A program made the translations under genes and the position numbers. A stretch of DNA of 64,000 nucleotides from Umbilicaria muhlenbergii. Lineage: Eukaryota; Ascomycota; Lecanoromycetes; Umbilicariales; Umbilicariaceae. The stretch lies in contig KK106983.1 of the NCBI GenBank assembly GCA_000611775.1, forward strand, positions 3,096,808-3,160,807, written 5' to 3'. Shown here piece by piece: positions 21,832 to 33,480 of this stretch. The first letter of the stretch is position 1. Every line of letters begins with the position of its first letter. The notes beneath the pieces were generated by a model, which saw only the letters and a list, made by a program, of their open reading frames with translations, was not told the origin of the DNA and did no database searches.

Positions 21832-23256
21832 ATGACTTTGCGCGCGTATCCGGACCATGCTATTGATCGGTCGGAGAATCCCTACAATGTGTAAGTTCCC
21901 TTGGATGCTCTTGGGAGACCTAGTGGTTTTGACAAACGATAATGTAGTAGATTGCCTTCAATAAAAGAAATGTACGACGGGTGGCAAGATGAGAGTACCT
22001 CGGCCCATCCACCACGCCCGGCGTTCTATGGTCATGACCACGCTCCTGAGCCTTCTGACCTCGACCTTGCGACGATCGAACAGCAAGAGCTGTTTGATGA
22101 TGAGGACTGTGGCACGGAGTCCACCGCAGGCTTGTCCCACAAACTCCCAACCAATGAATTGGCATCAGCGAGCTCGTGTCACGGTCCCCAAATGGTTCTG
22201 CTTCCGCCACCAAACACATTACAGGTTCCCCCGATAGCCAACAAATCAGCACCAGCACACCGATACTCATCGACTACTACCGTGCTAATTGGAGCTGGAC
22301 GGCTGGAGGATCAGATAGACCCTTCCCCTTATCGATCCCAGTATGAAAGCGTGATGCAGACCTCGGTAGAAAGGACGATTCCGAGACAACGCATCAAAGG
22401 GAAGTCCTCAGATCGCAGCCAAAACCTCCAGGCGGCCGACAAGAAGGCGCAAGCCGAAAAACATAGAAAGTCCGAACAAGAGCGAAGAAAAGGGGCGAGT
22501 TATGAGATATGTAATATGGAATGGCACATTCCGATGGAGTTCCTTGATCAAATTACATCCAGATCTACCAAGCTACGACACACCAACGATGTATCCGTCT
22601 CTATCTCAAGGCCCTCTAAGAACGGGGTCCTCGGCAAGGGTAACATTCTTATAGAAGCTCTGGAAGACGAGCTGACCATTACGTACAAACACAAGCAAGA
22701 ACTACGTCAGACCATTGCCGCGAAGGACAAGCTCATACAAGAACTCCTTCAAAGACTAGAGGCGCCCGATGCCTTCAATGCCGCTCCCGCAGCGCAGTAT
22801 CCCACACCTCCAGATTCCCCAAAGCTCAACAAAAGCCGCAAGTCCGATGACTCGCTCGAAGGAGGTGGGAATTTTGAAACGCCTTCGCGACCAAGCAAGT
22901 GCTTGAGATATGCAATCTATGATGCAGACGCGAAATGGACCGATTGGAAAGAGGATTCTCAGGAGGAGTGGACCGATTGGGAAGAGGGTTGGCAGGATCG
23001 ACGGCTGAAACCGCATGAAGGGCGAGCCTGGAAGTTCAACGTCCTTGCCCGCATGGAATCCATCCAGCGTCGTCAGCTGCGCCGAAGCAGCGATGTATCA
23101 CCCGCGAGGGTGGAAAGGATGAGCACTCCTACCAGCATCGACGTTGAGGGGCATTTGAGCACTTCGACTGGAGATCCACCATCAGTGCTTTTTGTTACGG
23201 GCCGCGGCTGTACTCCCCCTGACTCTCCACCACAGGCACTGACACAATACCAGTGA
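21832..23256 (+). CDS. Putative bHLH-like DNA-binding protein
   Basis: Exons 21832-21890 and 21951-23256 join over a 60-base GTAAGT...TAG intron to give 454 residues. The first part is acidic and polar. At about residues 180-200 a basic run (KKAQAEKHRKSEQERRKGA) has the H..xE..RR spacing of a basic-helix-loop-helix first helix. After a linker of about 40 residues, SKNGVLGKGNILIEALEDEL continues into a heptad-like QELRQTIAAKDKLIQELLQRL coiled coil, which fits helix 2 and a zipper. A short direct repeat follows (KWTDWKEDSQEE then EWTDWEEGWQD), and the tail is proline-rich. I infer a nuclear transcription factor. The long loop is unusual, so a different coiled-coil protein is possible. The exon 1 join is supported by frame and splice signals only. 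Confidence 0.62.
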
Positions 23257-25871
23257 CACCTGGATTACTGAGTACTGGCCGACGATCACATGCCCCATTG
23301 TCTTTTTGTCTCTCTATCGCCGCCAGCATGCCATACTAATTTGCAGAGTATCGTTATGAATAGCGTGGAGCCACGTCGGGTCTGGTATTGTACCGTCGGG
23401 TGGGTAGGCGTTGCAAATTTCGGGTGGTTGGACGTGAGCCTTTTAGCATCGTCTATTTTCCAAAAGCGTTTGTGATCCTGAATTTTCGAGGCGTGGCCCG
23501 TTTTGCTGTGTATGAGTGATGGGTTTGAGATGGTGGTGAGAACGGTTTGGAGCTACGAAGCAACGAGACCGGTCGAGGAATCTTATTGCCAGACCGTGGC
23601 GTGGTCGATTACCGAGCAGCAAATATTCAGGTAAACTACATCATCAACTCTAGCAGCATTAAGCCTTCCAATTCATGTCATGAACTACGATGACTTGCTC
23701 TCAAAAGCCCTGGCATCAATGTACGGCATCAACGGGAAGGAAAACAACAAGACGTCGTCGGCACTCGAAGGAAGACCAGGAGAAGGGCTACACTCGCAAT
23801 CAAGACCGGCCCTTGGAGTGCATAAAGGTGGTGGCGCATGTCTGCAGAGTAAGGTAACACCAGGATCTACGCTAGCCCCGGGTAACACATCAGATGCGGC
23901 CCCGCAGCTGTCATTCCTGTGGCCCCGACCCTTGTCAGACCTGAGACCTCTAGAGGAACGACGCACATGTCGATTTGATGGTCACACATAAACGCCGTTG
24001 CTGCTGCAAATTGGCAGGTGTAACAGATCTCCTGGTGTAACCCGCCCTTCCACCGTTACCGCGATATATTGCGAAGCCTGCTCCGGTTTCAAAACTACAC
24101 CAGCCCATACTCCTTTTGATGTAACCCTGTCCCCGCACGGTTGGAAGCATGCGGCATGAAGGGAGAGTGCAGGCCCGCAACTCTGCATTCAATAACGGTC
24201 GGCCCTGCACTTGAAGGTGCATGATAGCTCGATCATCCTGCAAAAAAGAAGGCTATTCTTCCCCACATCTCAGGAAATCATACGCTTTGGACGCTGATAT
24301 GCTGGACTCTTGCGTCGTAGGACGTGGCAGAATTGGATCACAGACCTGAGACCCTGATGCTCGACAAGCGAAGAAGCGTTGGGCATCAGTGAGTACAGGT
24401 TGAACGCCATGGATCCCTGGCGCTGATACTGAGTCAAGCTCTCCGGTCTGAGCTTGTGACCGGACATTGGCACTCTGCACAAGCCCCTCACACAATTTGT
24501 ACTTCTAAGGTCGATGCTGTCGTATATGACCATGATCGCATTCATACCGAGTCTTAGATAGCTGGCCGGCTATGTTCAATATGTATCCTCAAAGCATGGC
24601 TTACGACGATTCAATAAATATAGATTTGAGAAAGAAACCCGCTTCTACACCCCACTGAGGATACCAAGTCTTATCTCGAGGATGCCCAAAGTGTCATGCT
24701 CTTCTCTATTCGGCCTCATAGTCTGCCCCAAAGATGCCGTCACAAGACGTTGAGAAGTAACATATCAAATTAGAAAAGGTATATAAGGCACAAGCCAAGT
24801 GATTAGGCCGGTCATCAACACCGGCATCCCACTTGTATCGTGTGCAATGCTGAACAAGTGACATACGCCGGCTTACACGCAGATGCGAAGGATTGGAAGA
24901 ACACTCAAGGAAGCACTAGGTGCGTTGTTGGGAAGGCATAAGGAGTGATGATGAAGATATTGAAGCGACGGCAGGCAGCAAGTATTGAAAGCACGGGAAT
25001 GCGCAAAGTCTCAAATTACGCAGTTGTGTATCATAAAAGAAAAAAGAGCAGGCATTCTCCCCAAGCCTACTTTTCTCTCTGTTGAGTGATATACGACCGC
25101 TTCCTTCCACGCAATTTGCTTTTCAACACTGATGCTGCGGATTGAAGGGCAGAGGTAATGATATGTCTGATTGGAACGGCACGACAAAGTGCTAAAGGTG
25201 TTGTAGGGTGGCAAAGGGGAGGGAAAGAAGGAGGAAAGACACAAGGGGGTTTGTCGTCTATTCCAGATAGCAGGTGATAAATCGCGCGCAGAATGGAGAG
25301 GCTGGAGAGGTTAAACAGACGCTTCCCAACTCGCTCACGTCCCTATCCCCTTGCGCTGGACGAGTAGGAACACCAAGGTAGTCTTACTTACTCCGTCTCG
25401 TCCACACGAGAACTTAAGCGCCGTTTTCCGTGACCGCCGTTCTCGCCGTCCTCGTTCTCGCCGGTGCTGTTCGTGCTCGCTTGAGGCAGCTTGGAGCACT
25501 AGTCCGAATAAAGCGTTGGCAGCTAAATTCGGCGCAATCCAACCGAATTAACCGCTCTAACCTAACCAGGGGCACTCGTACGATTAAGGATGAAGACGTC
25601 GATGCCCATTCGGACAACTACCTCTACCTCATACTAAGAGTCCCCGACCACTGACGACTGACGCAACTGCCAAGTACCTGTCGAGCCTCACCCCACCGCC
25701 CCTCGACACTCGACACTCGGCATTGGCACCATTGTCCCTTTGCCTCAATCCTGAGATCCCGACAGGAGCTAAATTTCATTATCCGTCACCATTGGGAGCG
25801 ACTGCTCGAACGCGGTGGACCGACGGCGGTGAACGTGGGGCCGTCCGCCCATTGCCGTCTCCCTCCACGAC
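23257..25871. other. Long intergenic region without a convincing gene
   Basis: These 2.6 kb lie between the bHLH-like gene and the mannosyltransferase. The largest frames (23680-23991 plus; 24243-23950 and 24545-24270 minus) show no domain and no family I know. The stretch from about 25.3 kb is pyrimidine-rich on the plus strand and may be promoter and leader of the next gene. No tRNA or rRNA signature was seen. A small lineage-specific gene cannot be excluded. Confidence 0.45.
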
Positions 25872-27409
25872 ATGCTGCTGCCCAAAGGTGGTGTCACTTG
25901 GAAGTCGACCAGGGCTCGATTGCCACCGTCGAGAGCCATCCTCCATTTTCTCTTACGAACGCGCTTCCTCCTTTTCACCGCGCTTGCGGGCGTCATCTTG
26001 CTGCTATGGCGAGGCATAAGCACATCTGCCGGAGAGATGCAAAGGTGCGCAATTCACTGCTCACCCGCACCGCGCCCAGATCGCACCGTGCACAATCACT
26101 AACGCGGGCAATGCTTGCTGTCTCTCCAGGTTCTACTGTTGGGGTCCCGCCAAGGCCCCGATGGATATGTCAACGAACGAACAAGCACAGTGGCACGCCC
26201 ACATGCAGACCCCGGTAATATTCAATCACCACGCGCCCCTAGAGATCAATTCGAGCACCATCCAGCACGTGAATCTAAATACAATCAAATCCACGCCCAA
26301 AGCGGTCCTAAACGAGGAACGAGTCCTCATCCTGACACCCTTGAGAGATGCTGCGCCTTACATCAACAAATATTTCGACCTGTTATCTGAGCTCACTTAT
26401 CCCCATGAACTCATCGATTTGGCCTTCCTGGTCGGTGACTGTCATGACGACACCCTCGCTGTGCTCTCGGCCGAGCTGGATCGGGTCCAGAGACGATCGG
26501 ACAAGATACCATTCCACAGCGCCCTGATTGTGGAGAAGGATTTTGGGGCGATCACGGGACAGAACGTAGAGGAAAGGCATGGTTTCGCTGCACAAGGACC
26601 GCGCAGGAAAGCTATTGGCCGAGCTCGGAATTACCTGCTCTATGCCGCGTTGAAGGCCGAGCATTCATGGGTATACTGGAGAGACGTCGATATTGTGGAC
26701 AGTCCGAGCAAGATCCTAGAGGACTTCATGGCACACGACAGAGACATATTGGTACCCAGTACGTAGGGCGTGATCCGGGGTTTGTGGACGGAACCGTGCT
26801 GATCAAGCGCAGATATCTGGTTTCACCGTTATGAGAATGGAATAGATGTCGAGGGGAAATGTGCGGTACCCAGACATCATTTATCACATCTGGAAGTGTC
26901 TACTGACAGATCCCGCAGTTGATTACAATTCATGGGTGGAATCAGAAAAGGGGCTGAAGCTTGCAGCCTCGCTTGATAAAGATGTGGTTCTAGCCGAAGG
27001 TATTAGGGAGAGGGCCACATATCTCTGCTTGACGCTAATAGTGTACAGGGTACAAGGAGTACGACACAGGCCGGGAGTACCTCGTGGCCATGGGCGATTG
27101 GCGGAGAAACAAAGATGAAGAGGTGGCGTTGGACGGAATCGGAGGGGTGAACATACTGGTGAAAGCGGACGTACACAGATCAGGTGTGTTCTGACATGGC
27201 AGCACCAGCCTTACAATTTTATACTCATCATCCACCATGTAGGGATCAACTTTCCTGGTTACGCGTTCGAAAATCAGGCGGAAACGGAAGGTTTTGCCAA
27301 AATGGCAAAACGGGCAGGATATCAAGTGTTTGGGCTGCCAAATTATGTTGTATGGCATATCGACACGGACGAGAAACCGGGAAACCTGGGGAATAGACCA
27401 GCATATTGA
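25872..27409 (+). CDS. ANP1: ANP1/MNN9-family Golgi mannosyltransferase subunit
   Basis: A type II Golgi membrane protein of glycosyltransferase family 62 that acts in mannan polymerase complexes extending N-glycan mannose chains. Six exons: 25872-26044, 26130-26758, 26813-26860, 26919-26999, 27049-27183 and 27243-27409 (1233 bases, 410 residues). The five introns are 85, 54, 58, 49 and 59 bases, all GT-AG. A short basic cytosolic tail leads to a membrane anchor (about residues 30-47, LLFTALAGVILLLW), then FYCWGP. Family segments follow: ERVLILTPLRDA, HELIDLAFLVGD, AAQGPRRKAIGRARN and the DXD-type motif WRDVDIVD (about 241-248). DYNSWVESEKG, GDWRRNKDEEVALDGIGGVN and YVVWHIDTDEKPGN complete the fold. 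ANP1 is favoured over MNN9 or VAN1 on overall likeness; the exact paralogue needs a tree. It may contribute to the same cell wall as the ECM33-type protein. Confidence 0.93.
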
Positions 27410-28230
27410 GTTTGCAATACAGCCATTGTTTCCTTGGATTCCGCTGCGGCCGCTGCCTGCCCGCCGCCTCCCCTGTCTGGCGCATCAACGACCACTCCTG
27501 ACGACCGACGCGATGCAGCCATATACCCATGGGCGGCCCAGACGAACCGGTGTATTTTGTTATTGTTGTTGTCGTCGTCGTCGTCTTGTGGTCAAGTTTT
27601 ACTGGCTTGAACGCAGACGCCCAATGCGTCTAACGTCTGAGACGGGAGTGGCATCAGTACTAATAGGCTTCTCACGGTGGCAAACGGTTCGGTATAATGT
27701 TTACGGCGTTTAAAGGGCTGTCGATGCCACTTTTGCTTCCAGGCCTATGTATATACACTGCCTTTTGTCGCACGGTTGGCTGCCTCACCGAGAGGCGGTG
27801 AAGACAGCTTTCAGCTTGGGCGCACCGCTTGCTTGTGTCCGAAAGCCACGACAGCCACCCAATCGGCCCAAGTGTATCTGCCGGTTGAAGACGTGGCGAA
27901 ACATGTGTCGCATGCGGCTAGCAACACCGGGGCGTGGCCGGGCTCAAGGGCACCAAGTCCCGTGGTCTATTACAAGCTTCTACCATCCTAATATAGATAA
28001 CTACGTCCTCCTTATGTTCCCCCATTGATGTGTTACTATGATTTGGCTCTCCGGCTCAGGACAATTAGTGATGTTCCCACAGCCTTTGGTACTCCATCTA
28101 ATGTCATTGTCGCTGCTGCTGCAGACGCCGTGGGCTAGCTACTAGTATCGCCACCGTCGATGGCTGCTTTCCTACGAGCACCGGGTGACTAAGCGCCAAC
28201 CAACCCCGTCCCAGACTATGGATGCAACTG
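27410..28230. other. Intergenic, convergent 3' ends
   Basis: This gap lies between the mannosyltransferase (+) and SPF45 (-). It contains a TTG/TCG trinucleotide microsatellite near 27558-27586. Frames in it lack domains. Confidence 0.5.
27558..27586. repeat. GTT/GTC trinucleotide microsatellite
   Basis: A run of GTT units changing to GTC units within about 29 bases of the convergent intergenic region. Simple repeat; no function inferred. Confidence 0.7.
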
Positions 28231-30141
28231 TCATGCATACACACCAATTTCGAACTTCTCAGTGTCGTAAAATCTTGCCTTTATCGTATTGCCATTGAAG
28301 ATTCTCCCCTCAAGTGCGTTGACAGCCTACGGTGGGTGAATTAATAAGTCTCCAAGGTAAGTCGGGCGCGGGGACGTACCCGCAGAGCCGATAGCTGACT
28401 AGTAAATTTGACGAAGACCGGAGCATTTGTAGGGCTGCTTCGATCAATGAAGACTCTCTCAACTCGGCCATACTGGAACTAAAGTCAGCCATGCTGTACG
28501 TGATCGAACTCCGGTTGGGCAAGGATTGTATGTGCGTGTGTTGCTGGACTGACCTTCTCGCCGCATTCTTCTCCGATTTCTTGCATCAAACCTCCGTCAC
28601 CTGTGCCTTCCAACTCGGCATTGAGGTCCATTCCATCGACCATTCCCTCTAGTATTATGACCTCGCTCATGACACCAAATTTGCCTCCATCTGCTTCCGC
28701 CGTCCCGCCTTTCTTCTTACCTCCGATAATCTTGCCCCTGCCTCCTGGACCAATGAAACCACCACCTTCGGAGTCGGGCTTCTTCTTCTGCTTCTCTACC
28801 TGGACACGTAACGGATTGACAATGCCAGAGCCACTAGCCCCAAGCCCAGAACCCTTGGTCCATCCGTACTTGGACATTAGTCTCTCCGCGAATCCTCGTT
28901 GCCCTGGCCGAAGCGATCGTGGGACATCATCGGACTCTGGCTCATTCTCGTCTCTGCCCTCCTCCTGCAGAGCTATTTCCAGTTCTGCTTCTGAATTTGG
29001 CAGCTCGGCTGGTGCAGGAGGGAGGTTGTACCGCAACGGCGCCCTTGAAATGGTTGGCACAGGTGGCTGTGCCGATATTCGGGTTGGTTCTGTATGAGGT
29101 TGCATTGGTTGCGGCGAAGACGGTAAAATGTGCGGCGGAGAATGCGCAACCAATTGGTCAGGTACAGCCTGGGGATATCGCTGGTGTGGCTCCTGTTGCT
29201 GCGATAAGCGCATACGCCGGGCATAAACATCTTCACCAGTCGGATCATCTGAAATCGAGGTTGTAGGCAGGCGTCCAGGCGAAGGCGGAGCACTGTCGAA
29301 CGTGGGCGGTGGAGCAAAAGACATGCTAGGAGGGGCAAATTGGACTGTGATATGATTAGCTGTGGTTTCTAACAGCTTTGCAAGACCCACTGTTTATTCT
29401 CGGTCTCGAGCGGTCCTCCCCCTCGCTGTCGGCCCTGCTACTCGATCTCCTCGCCATTCGATGGGCGTAAAGCCTGTCTTTCCATTCTCTCACCTCACGG
29501 AGTTTCTCATCGCTATGCTTGTACTCTTCATAGTTATTGGGTCTCGACGGATCGTAGATATCGTCCCAATTCTGCACCATATGGGATTCCTCCTTGTTCT
29601 TTTTTCGTTTCTTACGACCACCTCGCTGACGCTTCTCACCTCCTCCGTAAAATCCATTGACGTCCTCGTCGTCCCCAGTTGCTGTCCAATCCGCAAGGGT
29701 ATTTTTAGTAATTAGCCGTGCTCCTGAGCTTGGAGGCTCTTGAGCCGCTGCCTGCGGGCTTGCATTTGAAGCCTGTGGACCACGCTTTGCTGAAGACGGT
29801 TTCGGTTTCGGCTTTTGTGTAGAGAGCTGTGGTCTCTTGGTAGGTTGAAACCGCAAGGAGGCTGCTCGGTGAAAAAAAACCCAATACATCCGTGAGCAAA
29901 CCCAATTCGCGTAGAGACATTGCTCTTACATAGGGGCAGATAAATATCTACCGGTACTTAGTTGCTGCTTTTGAGCGGCTGCTTCTTCTGGTCGTGACTC
30001 CGCGCTAGGTGGTTTATTGAAAACAACTGGTGCGCGTGATATGGTACTCGAACCAGAGGTACTGGAAGTTGAGGGATCGAGGAGGTTGGCGTACAGTGAC
30101 AAACCGGCTCGAGTAGACTTTGAAGTGCTCTCAGAAGGCAT
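28231..30141 (-). CDS. Splicing factor 45 (SPF45/RBM17-like; G-patch plus UHM)
   Basis: A spliceosomal protein related to human RBM17/SPF45 and plant DRT111, acting in 3' splice-site choice. Exons are 30141-29952, 29864-29391, 29344-28554, 28472-28380 and 28326-28231 (1644 bases, 547 residues). The first donor is uncertain: a GTACCG donor 6 bases upstream (exon end 29958) keeps frame and gives 545 residues. The other introns are 46, 81 and 53 bases with GT-AG ends. Order of parts: N-terminal SLYANLLDP and APVVFNKP; SLRFQPTKRPQ; NWDDIYDPSRPNNYEEY; a proline-rich middle; a G-patch (about 370-400, FAERLMSKYGWTKGSGLG); and a C-terminal U2AF-homology RRM with KYGRVERVFI, APVFVKF and the RXF-type ARFYD. 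The last two short exons are essential for the RRM. Intact. Confidence 0.92.
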
Positions 30142-30538
30142 TAGGAATATGCGCGATCAAGTCGCGGGTAAAGTAAGAGGCAATCGTAAGATCTAGGTCG
30201 TTCAGCTGAGGTGCCGCGGTTGCAGTATTGGTTTTGTAAGATACGAGTACTGTGTACAGAATAGGTGCAATGAAAACGGTATGGTATGTAACAAGACTAT
30301 CCAACAGCTACTCTATCGGACACATGGAACGCTGTATCATACATGGACTACAACGTCATAGGCTGATCTTCCGCCCGGTGTCAACGCTACCAGCATTCAG
30401 AAGGTTCTGCTGGATATATTGCTTCTTCGTGTATCTCCTGTGCTCAGTGTTACTCCAGTACTTTTCATCGGGTTACTTGTACATAGTTGGTGAAGAAAGA
30501 AGAGCCGCCGTGATTGCATCGCTGGAACTTCAAGGATC
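30142..30538. promoter_or_regulatory. Divergent promoter, SPF45 / acyl-CoA synthetase
   Basis: A 397-base spacer separates divergent start codons. It should contain both promoters. I recognise no specific site. A 128-codon frame beginning at 30252 overlaps into the synthetase in another frame and is a shadow. Confidence 0.4.
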
Positions 30539-32235
30539 ATGGCTACTCTTTCAACCACCTTTCAATGGACGGGACAAACACCAGCTATCATTGTACCCGG
30601 CAAAAGCCAGGCTCTCATTGTCTCGTACCAACAGCTAACGGATCACGTTACGGCATTCCAGAGAAAGCTTGCGGATTTAGGCATCGCTCCCCAGGCCGCC
30701 GTCTCTATTGCGCTACCCAACTCCTACGAATTCATTGTCTCCTTCTTGGCAACCTCATGGCAGCGTGCCATTGCCGCGCCGCTCAACTCTGCTTATAAAC
30801 AAGACGAGTTTGAGTTCTACATCGATGATCTCAGTTCAGCCCTTGCCCTTGTCCCCAAAGGTTCGTTTAATCAAGATGGTGCTGCTGTGCGAGCGGCACG
30901 AAAGTACAAGGCAGCCATTGCTGAGTGTTACTGGAATGGTCAGGAGGTAGTTTTAGATGTCAAAGAAACGGGGAAGCTGTCAGGGAAGGGCGGTCGGCAA
31001 GTGGAGAAAGCTCAACCAGATGACATCGCCCTGGTGTTACATACCAGTGGTACCACTGGAAGACCGAAAGCCGTGAATGGCTCTCATTCCAATAGTAATG
31101 GATTGTCGGTGCTGATGAACTGATTAGGTGCCACTGACTCACCGCAATTTGACCCGGACAATGAGTGAGTGAGCAGTGTTCTTTCTAAGGGAAAAAACTG
31201 ATTGTTTCTAGGGAACATACAGAAGACATATCAATTGACTGCAGACGATCGAACGCTACTTGTCATGCCACTTTTCCATGTACATGGATTGCTCGCCGGA
31301 TTTCTTGCACCTTTGCTCTCCGGCGGCTCTGTCGTTGTTCCCCAGAAATTCTCCGCCTCAGAGTTTTGGGAGCATTTCATTACTTACAAGGCCAACTGGT
31401 ACACAGCCGTCCCCACTATTCATCAGATTTTACTCAAGAATCCTCCGCCGCACACTAAGCCCAACATTCGATTCATTCGGTCATGCTCTTCACCTCTTTC
31501 GCCGAAGACATTCCACGAACTAGAGAAAGCCTTCAATGCTCCCGTGTTAGAAGCTTATGCAATGACCGAAGCTGCCCACCAAATGACTTCCAACCCTTTG
31601 CCACCTGCTAAGCGATATCCCGGTAGTGTCGGAATCGGCCAGGGAGTTGAGGTCAAGGTCCTGGACCAAGAGGGCAAGGAGGTCCCTCAAGGCTCAGAAG
31701 CTGAGATATGCATCCGTGGCGAAAACGTTACCAAGGGTTACCTCAACAACCCAGAAGCCAACAAGGCCGCTTTCACCAAGGATGGCTTCTTCAGAACGGG
31801 CGACCAAGGCAAGCAGGACGAAGATGGTTACGTGATCATTACGGGGAGAATCAAAGAGCTCATCAACAAGGGCGGCGAGAAGATCAGCCCAATTGAGCTT
31901 GACAACGTCGTAGCACAGAATCCTTCCGTTGGCGAAGCCGTCAGCTTTGCCATTCCCGACGAAATGTATGGTCAAGATGTCGGCTTGGCAGTAGTCCTAA
32001 AAGAAGGCAAGAACATGACGGAAGACGAGCTGCGAGGCTGGGTGGCTACAAAAGTCGCCAAATTCAAGGTCCCCAGACGGGTAAGCTCACCATACAGCCG
32101 ACGATCGTTCACCGTAATAACCCTTCTTAGATCTATTTCACGGACAACATGCCAAAGACAGCGACGGGGAAGATTCAGCGCAGGATGGTGGCAGATACCA
32201 TGTCGAAGCAAGATAAGCCGAAAGCAAAACTGTAA
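30539..32235 (+). CDS. PCS60: Peroxisomal acyl-CoA/oxalyl-CoA synthetase (Pcs60/AAE3-like)
   Basis: An adenylate-forming acid:CoA ligase; yeast Pcs60/Fat2 and plant AAE3 convert oxalate to oxalyl-CoA, and older work calls them peroxisomal CoA synthetases. Exons are 30539-31072, 31128-31164, 31212-32080 and 32131-32235 (1545 bases, 514 residues). Introns are 55, 47 and 50 bases, GT-AG; one exon is only 37 bases. Motifs in order: the AMP-binding P-loop HTSGTTGRPKAV (about 168-179, split by intron 1), PLTHRNL, MPLFHVHGL, YAMTEAAH, GYLNNPEANKAAF, FFRTGDQG and GRIKELINKGGEKISP, and the C-terminal catalytic Lys region PKTATGKIQRR. The protein ends in AKL, a PTS1 signal, so it should be imported into peroxisomes. 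Complete. Confidence 0.94.
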
Positions 32236-32685
32236 AAAGCTACAAGAATCTTCCATTTACGCGGCTTGCATTTTTGTTCATGCAGTCTCATTTTATGCTG
32301 CTGGTGTTCACTACTTCTTGTGGCATGTTCTAGAGCAGGAGCATTGGCAAGTGTAACGAGGGGAGAGCCGCCAGGCGTGCGCATCCCTTCTGCGTCATTC
32401 CAGCCTGCATGAATCCCAGTCAAGTCTTCCGATGTGCTAAATGCAAATTGGTCATTCTGTGAGCCAAACCCTTGTAACTATTTCAGATACTACGTCTCCT
32501 TTCACGAGTGTGGGCGTGCTGCGGCTTCCAGAAATATGCTTTGTATATGCATAATTACCAGGCATGTCCACGGTAATCTAGGCAATGCTCATCTACGTTG
32601 TGATTTTATGTACACGACATTGTCAGTGGTCACAGAGGTTTTCGAATTCCCGTCTTGAACTGTCATGGTATTAGTGGCAGGCAGC
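32236..32685. other. Intergenic, convergent 3' ends
   Basis: This gap between the acyl-CoA synthetase (+) and the YCII-domain gene (-) is expected to hold 3' untranslated regions. I see nothing else in it. Confidence 0.5.
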
Positions 32686-33214
32686 TTAGGCAAGGCTCAA
32701 ACGCACCGGATGGACCTGAATCTTGTCCCAATCCCAAACCCCTGTTGTGTGGAAAACATCTTCCCTCAAGGCTTGCAGAACCTGTTCCTTTGACTCGGCC
32801 GACGCAAGCATGACGCTCCCTCTGACTTTCAGGTATTCTCCCGTTGCTTCTGCTTCTTCCAGGAGCGCACCTGTGGTATGGTCAATTGCTGTGGACGTCT
32901 CTGAGGAAGCATCACGGACCTCCAAATGTCCAGAAACCCGCCTCAACACGTGGAATGAGAGCTTTGAGGTGGTCGCTGCCCTCCGTTACTCTTTCACATT
33001 GTCGTCGTTGGAATGAATCTACCTACGGCCGCGCTCTGTTCCTTCGTTCGAATGCTCCTTCGCTGTCCGGAAGAATCACAATCCATTCGTGTTTTACTGG
33101 TTCGTCAATGGCTGAGATATTTCGGCCTTTGCTTAGGTTCGAGGGATATTTCAATGTTCGGGCAAGTTGCAGGTATGCCTGTCGCGTTGAGCGTGTTAAA
33201 GACATCCTGCGCAA
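32686..33214 (-). CDS. YCII-domain protein, possibly with a frame break
   Basis: A small alpha-beta YCII-like protein; the family's biochemical role is poorly defined. Exon 1 (33214 or 33205 to 33027) gives an Arg/Leu/Thr-rich, acid-poor N-terminus that fits a mitochondrial presequence, then KHEWIVILPDSEGAFERRNRARP. A 51-base intron (33026-32976, GTAGGT...CAG) leads to DHLKALIPRVEAGFWTFGG (to 32920). The remaining part, GEYLKVRGSVMLASAESKEQVLQ...VWDWDKIQVHPV (32888-32686), is in another frame. The two frames can be joined only by a 31-base GT-AG segment (32919-32889) or by a frameshift. A 31-base intron is shorter than any other here (46 or more), so the gene may be a recent pseudogene or the assembly may carry an indel. 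It is the last gene before the right AT-rich block, about 200 bases from the border. Confidence 0.72.
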
Positions 33215-33480
33215 GAATAGTGCTGCGATGTTATATGTGGAGAAAACATTCCTCTTTTATTTCGAGTACGATTGCTCTTGTTCTAGGGGCTGTGCCGCAA
33301 TTCGGTGAGCGATAACAAGCATTTCCCCCGGCGCAGGCTGTGTAGATCCCCAAGATGAGCTATAGCCTGCCATCATATCTGATTGAAGTTTGTAGTAGAT
33401 AATTATGAGAAATTACTTCTCCCTTAGGGTCACTTGTTTATAAGAGCTCTTCGATTGAACTAATTATGAAGGGAATATAA
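33215..33480. other. Right border of the gene island
   Basis: Upstream region of the YCII-domain gene. CpG-bearing sequence continues to about 33.36 kb and becomes AT-rich between about 33.40 and 33.50 kb. No coding content was seen after 33.32 kb. Confidence 0.55.

Noticed and set aside
23680-23991. 103-codon plus frame
   Set aside because: A minus-strand frame of similar length covers the same bases and neither has domain content; the start has no supporting context.
25430-25654. 74-codon plus frame upstream of the mannosyltransferase
   Set aside because: It lies in the probable promoter/leader, overlaps several other frames and has no recognisable features after a short hydrophobic start.
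5305-33214. Secondary-metabolite gene cluster
   Set aside because: The acyl-CoA synthetase, kinase and carrier are housekeeping types; no PKS, NRPS, terpene enzyme or cluster regulator is present.
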